From Chrysomallon squamiferum (lineage: Eukaryota > Mollusca > Gastropoda > Neomphalida > Peltospiridae): 64,000 nt of DNA. Position 1 is the first letter of the stretch. Each line of letters opens with the position of its first letter. The position numbers and the translations under genes are program-made. Below the pieces are notes generated by a model. It saw only the letters and a list, made by a program, of their open reading frames with translations, was not told the origin of the DNA and did no database searches. Below, one piece after another: positions 57,263 through 64,000 of this stretch. The stretch covers positions 35,740,414 through 35,804,413 of the forward strand of contig CM022672.1 in NCBI GenBank assembly GCA_012295275.1, given 5' to 3'.

Positions 57263-57606
57263 GAACGTTTTGGCACTTCTGTATCTAAAGAGAGCTTCTT
57301 CTGTATCTAAAGAGAGCTTCGTGGGAATGTTTTGGCACTTCTGAATCTAAAGAGAGCTTCGTGGTAATGTTTTGGCACTTCTGTATCTAAAGAGAGCTTC
57401 GTGGTAACGTTTTGGTACTTCTGTATCTGAAGAGAGCTTCGTGGTAATGTTTTGGTACTTCTGTATCTAAAGAGAGCTTCGTGGGAATGTTTTGGTAGTT
57501 CTGTATCTAAAGAGAGCTTCGTAGGAACGTTTTGGTACTTCTGTATCTAAAGAGAGCTTCGTGGGAACGTTTTGGTACTTCCGTATCTAAAGAGAGCTTC
57601 GTGGGA
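57263..57606. repeat. 40-bp tandem array, right arm, second block
   Basis: About 8.5 units of the same inverted 40-bp repeat, one truncated near 57,297. It joins at GAACGTTTTAGAACC to the duplicated 41.5-42.05 kb segment. Confidence 0.95.
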
Positions 57607-58157
57607 ACGTTTTAGAACCAGTGAATAGGAGTTTTTATAAAAGTGTTAACCTTATTGTGTGACAGTTCACTGAAGTGAATCATGTGTAATGGTTGTCTTT
57701 GCTTTTTCCATCAGGCACAGTTCTGTGTGTGACATATTGTGAAAACAAAAGCAAATTGTTGACACGAAAAACAAAAAGTTTTTTTCACATTTTCTGCCCA
57801 ATTTTCTTTAAATGGTTTACTGGTAAAGTTAATATATCTTCTTTTCTTAAGAATCCATGACTGCTACAAATTCAACTTCTCAAAATGTATGCAAACGAGA
57901 CAGCAGAAATCAGAGTTTTCAAATTTCAGACAAAATAAAAATCACAACCCCTTAAAAATAATCAGAACTACAGACAAGAGACTGAGAAAAAATAGCAAGC
58001 AAGAGTTTGATAAAGTTTGATTGATAATGATTTCTAAATTAAATATGTTAAGCGTTATTGTTCTGTATTTTGAAGATAAATATATCCTCTCTTAACTAAT
58101 AATTGTAGCTGTTTATTTTAGACTTAGGCAGGAAAAACATAAACAGAACATTTACTC
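57607..58157 (-). repeat. Segmental duplicate, copy 3 of 3 (inverted)
   Basis: Reverse complement of 41,512-42,055 at high identity, with small differences such as TTAGGCAGG for CTTAGACAAG. Its far end at about 58,157 meets the satellite array directly. Confidence 0.9.
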
Positions 58158-58159
58158 GT

Positions 58160-61100
58160 TTTTTACACTCGCCCCGACGGCGCGCACGTTTTGCACACGT
58201 TGAAATATTTTTCCCGACCGCACGGAATAGTGCCACACGGATTTTCAATTTTTGAAAATCGAATTTTTTCAAGTTTCGTTGAAAATGCTAGGGGTACCTT
58301 TTTCAAAGTGCAATAACTTTTTCTGTGCACGTGGGAAAAATCGGGCGCACATACCCAAAAGTGGGGCAAGGGTTGCCCCACACGGGTCAAAAGTGCCGCA
58401 CGCCCCACCCAAGGGGAACAACTCGTTTCCGACACGTGCACAAAAAACGCACATGTTTTTGAAAATTTGCTCGTTTTTTTTCAAACGCATTTTCAAAAGG
58501 TGCAGCACCTTTGGTAAATGTTGGAAACGTTTTTGCCACACTCGCCCCGACGGCGCGCACCTTTTGCACACGTCGAAATATTTTTCCCGACCAAACGGAA
58601 AAGTGCCACACGGATTTTCAACTTTTGAAAATCGAATTTTTTCAAGTTTCGTTGAAAATGCTAGGGGTACCTTTTTCAAAGTGCAATAACTTTTTCCGAG
58701 CACGTGGGAAAAATCGGGCGCACATACCCAAAAGTGGGGCAAGGGTTGCCCCACACGGGTCAAAAGTGCCGCACGCCCCACCCAAGGGGAACAACTCGTT
58801 TCCGACACGTGCACAAAAAACGCACATGTTTTTGAAAATTTGCTCGTTTTTTTTCAAACGCATTTTCAAAAGGTGCAGCACCTTTGGTAAATGTTGGAAA
58901 CGTTTTTGCCACACTCGCCCCGACGGCGCGCACCTTTTGCACACGTCGAAATATTTTTCCCGACCAAACGGAAAAGTGCCACACGGATTTTCAACTTTTG
59001 AAAATCGAATTTTTTCAAGTTTCGTTGAAAATGCTAGGGGTACCTTTTTCAAAGTGCAATAACTTTTCCGAGCACGTGGGAAAAATCGGGCGCACATACC
59101 CAAAAGTGGGGCAAGGGTTGCCCCACACGGGTCAAAAGTGCCGCACGCCCCACCCAAGGGGAACAACTCGTTTCCGACACGTGCACAAAAAACGCACATG
59201 TTTTTGAAAATTTGCTCGTTTTTTTTTCAAACGCATTTTCAAAAGGTGCAGCACCTTTGGTAAATGTTGGAAACGTTTTTGCCACACTCGCCCCGACGGC
59301 GCGCACCTTTTGCACACGTCGAAATATTTTTCCCGACCAAACGGAAAAGTGCCACACGGATTTTCAACTTTTGAAAATCGAATTTTTTCAAGTTTCGTTG
59401 AAAATGCTAGGGGTACCTTTTTCAAAGTGCAATAACTTTTTCCGAGCACGTGGGAAAAATCGGGCGCACATACCCAAAAGTGGGGCAAGGGTTGCCCCAC
59501 ACGGGTCAAAAGTGCCGCACGCCCCACCCAAGGGGAACAACTCGTTTCCGACACGTGCACAAAAAACGCACATGTTTTTGAAAATTTGCTCGTTTTTTTT
59601 CAAACGCATTTTCAAAAGGTGCAGCACCTTTGGTAAATGTTGGAAACGTTTTTGCCACACTCGCCCCGACGGCGCGCACCTTTTGCACACGTCGAAATAT
59701 TTTTCCCGACCAAACGGAAAAGTGCCACACGGATTTTCAACTTTTGAAAATCGAATTTTTTCAAGTTTCGTTGAAAATGCTAGGGGTACCTTTTTCAAAG
59801 TGCAATAACTTTTTCCGAGCACGTGGGAAAATCGGGCGCACATACCCAAAAGTGGGGCAAGGGTTGCCCCACACGGGTCAAAAGTGCCGCACGCCCCACC
59901 TAAGGGGAACAACTCGTTTCCGACACGTGCACAAAAAAAACGCACATGTTTTTTGAAAATTTGCTCGTTTTTTTTTCAAAACGCATTTTCAAAAGGTGCA
60001 GCACCTTTGGTAAATGTTGGAAACGTTTTTGCCACACTCGCCCCGACGGCGCGCACCTTTTGCACACGTCGAAATATTTTTCCCGACCAAACGGAAAAGT
60101 GCCACACGGATTTTCAACTTTTGAAAATCGAATTTTTTCAAGTTTCGTTGAAAATGCTAGGGGTACCTTTTTCAAAGTGCAATAACTTTTTCCGAGCACG
60201 TGGGAAAAATCGGGCGCACATACCCAAAAGTGGGGCAAGGGTTGCCCCACACGGGTCAAAAGTGCCGCACGCCCCACCCAAGGGGAACAACTCGTTTCCG
60301 ACACGTGCACAAAAAACGCACATGTTTTTGAAAATTTGCTCGTTTTTTTTTTTCAAACGCATTTTCAAAAGGTGCAGCACCTTTGGTAAATGTTGGAAAC
60401 GTTTTTGCCACACTCGCCCCGACGGCGCGCACCTTTTGCACACGTCGAAATATTTTTCCCGACCAAACGGAAAAGTGCCACACGGATTTTCAACTTTTGA
60501 AAATCGAATTTTTTCAAGTTTCGTTGAAAATGCTAGGGGTACCTTTTTCAAAGTGCAATAACTTTTTCCGAGCACGTGGAAAAATCGGGCGCACATACCC
60601 AAAAGTGGGGCAAGGGTTGCCCCACACGGGTCAAAAGTGCCGCACGCCCCACCCAAGGGGAACAACTCGTTTCCGACACGTGCACAAAAAACGCACATGT
60701 TTTTGAAAATTTGCTCGTTTTTTTTCAAACGCATTTTCAAAAGGTGCAGCACCTTTGGTAAATGTTGGAAACGTTTTTGCCACACTCGCCCCGACGGCGC
60801 GCACCTTTGCACACGTCGAAATATTTTTCCCGACCAAACGGAAAAGTGCCACACGGATTTTCAACTTTTGAAAATCGAATTTTTCAAGTTTCGTTGAAAA
60901 TGCTAGGGGTACCTTTTTCAAAGTGCAATAACTTTTTCCGAGCACGTGGGAAAAATCGGGCGCACATACCCAAAAGTGGGGCAAGGGTTGCCCCACACGG
61001 GTCAAAAGTGCCGCACGCCCCACCCAAGGGGAACAACTCGTTTCCGACACGTGCACAAAAAACGCACATGTTTTTGAAAATTTGCTCGTTTTTTTTTCAA

Positions 61101-64000
61101 ACGCATTTTCAAAAGGTGCAGCACCTTTGGTAAATGTTGGAAACGTTTTTGCCACACTCGCCCCGACGGCGCGCACCTTTTGCACACGTCGAAATATTTT
61201 TCCCGACCAAACGGAAAAGTGCCACACGGATTTTCAACTTTTGAAAATCGAATTTTTTCAAGTTTCGTTGAAAATGCTAGGGGTACCTTTTTCAAAGTGC
61301 AATAACTTTTCCGAGCACGTGGGAAAATCGGGCGCACATACCCAAAAAAGTGGGGCAAGGGTTGCCCCACACGGGTCAAAAGTGCCGCACGCCCCACCCA
61401 AGGGGAACAACTCGTTTCCGACACGTGCACAAAAAACGCACATGTTTTTTTGAAAATTTGCTCGTTTTTTTTTCAAACGCATTTTCAAAAGGTGCAGCAC
61501 CTTTGGTAAATGTTGGAAACGTTTTTGCCACACTCGCCCCGACGGCGCGCACCTTTTGCACACGTCGAAATATTTTTCCCGACCAAACGGAAAAGTGCCA
61601 CACGGATTTTCAACTTTTGAAAATCGAATTTTTTCAAGTTTCGTTGAAAATGCTAGGGGTACCTTTTTCAAAGTGCAATAACTTTTCCGAGCACGTGGGA
61701 AAAATCGGGCGCACATACCCAAAAGTGGGGCAAGGGTTGCCCCACACGGGTCAAAAGTGCCGCACGCCCCACCCAAGGGGAACAACTCGTTTCCGACACG
61801 TGCACAAAAAACGCACATGTTTTTGAAAATTTGCTCGTTTTTTTTTCAAACGCATTTTCAAAAGGTGCAGCACCTTTGGTAAATGTTGGAAACGTTTTTG
61901 CCACACTCGCCCCGACGGCGCGCACCTTTTGCACACGTCGAAATATTTTTCCCGACCAAACGGAAAAGTGCCACACGGATTTTCAACTTTTGAAAATCGA
62001 ATTTTTTCAAGTTTCGTTGAAAATGCTAGGGGTACCTTTTTCAAAGTGCAATAACTTTTCCGAGCACGTGGAAAAATCGGGCGCACATACCCAAAAAGTG
62101 GGGCAAGGGTTGCCCCACACGGGTCAAAAGTGCCGCACGCCCCACCCAAGGGGAACAACTCGTTTCCGACACGTGCACAAAAAACGCACATGTTTTTGAA
62201 AATTTGCTCGTTTTTTTTCAAACGCATTTTCAAAAGGTGCAGCACCTTTGGTAAATGTTGGAAACGTTTTTGCCACACTCGCCCCGACGGCGCGCACCTT
62301 TTGCACACGTCGAAATATTTTTCCCGACCAAACGGAAAAGTGCCACACGGATTTTCAACTTTTGAAAATCGAATTTTTTCAAGTTTCGTTGAAAATGCTA
62401 GGGGTACCTTTTTCAAAGTGCAATAACTTTTTCCGAGCACGTGGGAAAAATCGGGCGCACATACCCAAAAGTGGGGCAAGGGTTGCCCCACACGGGTCAA
62501 AAGTGCCGCACGCCCCACCCAAGGGGAACAACTCGTTTCCGACACGTGCACAAAAAACGCACATGTTTTTGAAAATTTGCTCGTTTTTTTTTCAAACGCA
62601 TTTTCAAAAGGTGCAGCACCTTTGGTAAATGTTGGAAACGTTTTTTGCCACCACACTCGCCCCGACGGCGCGCACCTTTTGCACACGTCGAAATATTTTT
62701 CCCGACCAAACGGAAAAGTGCCACACGGATTTTCAACTTTTGAAAATCGAATTTTTTCAAGTTTCGTTGAAAATGCTAGGGGTACCTTTTTCAAAGTGCA
62801 ATAACTTTTTCCGAGCACGTGGGAAAAATCGGGCGCACATACCCAAAAGTGGGGCAAGGGTTGCCCCACACGGGTCAAAAGTGCCGCACGCCCCACCCAA
62901 GGGGAACAACTCGTTTCCGACACGTGCACAAAAAACGCACATGTTTTTGAAAATTTGCTCGTTTTTTTTTCAAACGCATTTTCAAAAGGTGCAGCACCTT
63001 TGGTAAATGTTGGAAACGTTTTTGCCACACTCGCCCCGACGGCGCGCACCTTTTGCACACGTCGAAATATTTTCCCGACCAAACGGAAAAGTGCCACACG
63101 GATTTTCAACTTTTGAAAATCGAATTTTTCAAGTTTCGTTGAAAATGCTAGGGGTACCTTTTTTCAAAGTGCAATAACTTTTTCCGAGCACGTGGGAAAA
63201 ATCGGGCGCACATACCCAAAAGTGGGGCAAGGGTTGCCCCACACGGGTCAAAAGTGCCGCACGCCCCACCCAAGGGGAACAACTCGTTTCCGACACGTGC
63301 ACAAAAAACGCACATGTTTTTGAAAATTTGCTCGTTTTTTTTTCAAACGCATTTTCAAAAGGTGCAGCACCTTTGGTAAATGTTGGAAACGTTTTTGCCA
63401 CACTCGCCCCGACGGCGCGCACCTTTTGCACACGTCGAAATATTTTTCCCGACCAAACGGAAAAGTGCCACACGGATTTTCAACTTTTGAAAATCGAATT
63501 TTTTCAAGTTTCGTTGAAAATGCTAGGGGTACCTTTTTCAAAGTGCAATAACTTTTTCCGAGCACGTGGGAAAAATCGGGCGCACATACCCAAAAGTGGG
63601 GCAAGGGTTGCCCCACACGGGTCAAAAGTGCCGCACGCCCCACCCAAGGGGAACAACTCGTTTCCGACACGTGCACAAAAAACGCACATGTTTTTGAAAA
63701 TTTGCTCGTTTTTTTTCAAACGCATTTTCAAAAGGTGCAGCACCTTTGGTAAATGTTGGAAACGTTTTTGCCACACTCGCCCCGACGGCGCGCACCTTTG
63801 CACACGTCGTCGAAATATTTTTCCCGACCAAACGGAAAAGTGCCACACGGATTTTCAACTTTTGAAAATCGAATTTTTTTCAAGTTTCGTTGAAAATGCT
63901 AGGGGTACCTTTTTTCAAAGTGCAATAACTTTTCCGAGCACGTGGAAAAATCGGGCGCACATACCCAAAAGTGGGGCAAGGGTTGCCCCACACGGGTCAA
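58160..64000. repeat. 373-bp satellite DNA, 15.6 copies, continues past window end
   Basis: Units (counted from CTCGCCCCGACGGCGCGCAC) start at 58,168, 58,541, 58,914, 59,287, 59,660, 60,037, 60,413, 60,785, 61,157, 61,533, 61,906, 62,278, 62,656, 63,030, 63,403 and 63,776, so lengths are 372-378, differing mainly in T/A homopolymers. Internal copies are nearly identical, and the first is the most diverged, as expected at an array edge. Each unit has about 26 CpG, several perfect inverted repeats and a CACGTG. Long open frames on both strands exist only because the unit is stop-poor; I recognise no protein in them. Confidence 0.97.

Noticed and set aside
61751-63109. 452-codon open frame on the minus strand as a protein gene
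   Set aside because: It lies wholly in the satellite, changes phase with unit-length indels, and repeats the same words in shifted frames. No known domain is visible.
58160-64000. Hammerhead ribozyme or CENP-B box in the satellite
   Set aside because: No CTGATGA core pairs with a GAAA core. TTTCGTTGAAAATGCT matches only part of the NTTCGNNNNANNCGGGN consensus, lacking CGGG.

Overview
This is a window of animal nuclear DNA. It is strongly AT-rich, packed with microsatellites and minisatellites, and holds one long intron-rich gene with consensus GT...AG junctions. I see no operons, bacterial genes or CRISPR. From what I remember of vertebrate CEP350, the gene is an invertebrate ortholog. The repeat style (GA, ATT, AAAT and CA runs and many private minisatellites) would fit a mollusc or other spiralian, but the sequence alone does not fix the phylum.

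Positions 1-44,100 (minus strand) hold the 5' third of CEP350, a centrosomal and microtubule-associated scaffold. I assembled a non-coding first exon (about 43,915-44,100), a start exon (41,073-41,196) and 19 further coding exons down to 154-225. All 20 coding exons join in one open frame of about 1,016 codons, with every intron phase matching. The rest of the gene lies beyond base 1. Eight exons in a row (18,980-19,519 down to 11,291-11,359) are symmetric phase-1 exons. Nearly every intron carries its own tandem repeat. The largest are about 4 kb at 2,357-6,365, about 2 kb at 13,806-15,855, 33-bp units at 9,031-9,842, and an 83-bp repeat at 16,342-16,590 that has copied an exon-intron junction.

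Positions 44,100-58,160 are intergenic mosaic DNA. They contain a TA-flanked pogo/mariner-like MITE (a second copy lies in a CEP350 intron), and a large inverted duplication (about 45.1-48.5 kb against 54.7-57.3 kb, extended by a copy of 41.5-42.05 kb at 57.6-58.16 kb). Between the arms are GA and CT tracts, a 58-bp array, a frameshifted BTB/POZ coding relic (51,118-51,379, minus) and an array of about 3 kb built from 37/38-bp units.

Positions 58,160-64,000 are a nearly homogeneous satellite with a unit of about 373 bp (15 full copies plus part of a 16th, running off the window). It is CpG-rich, rich in perfect inverted repeats and poor in stop codons on both strands. It is unlike the rest of the window and is the least explained element here.
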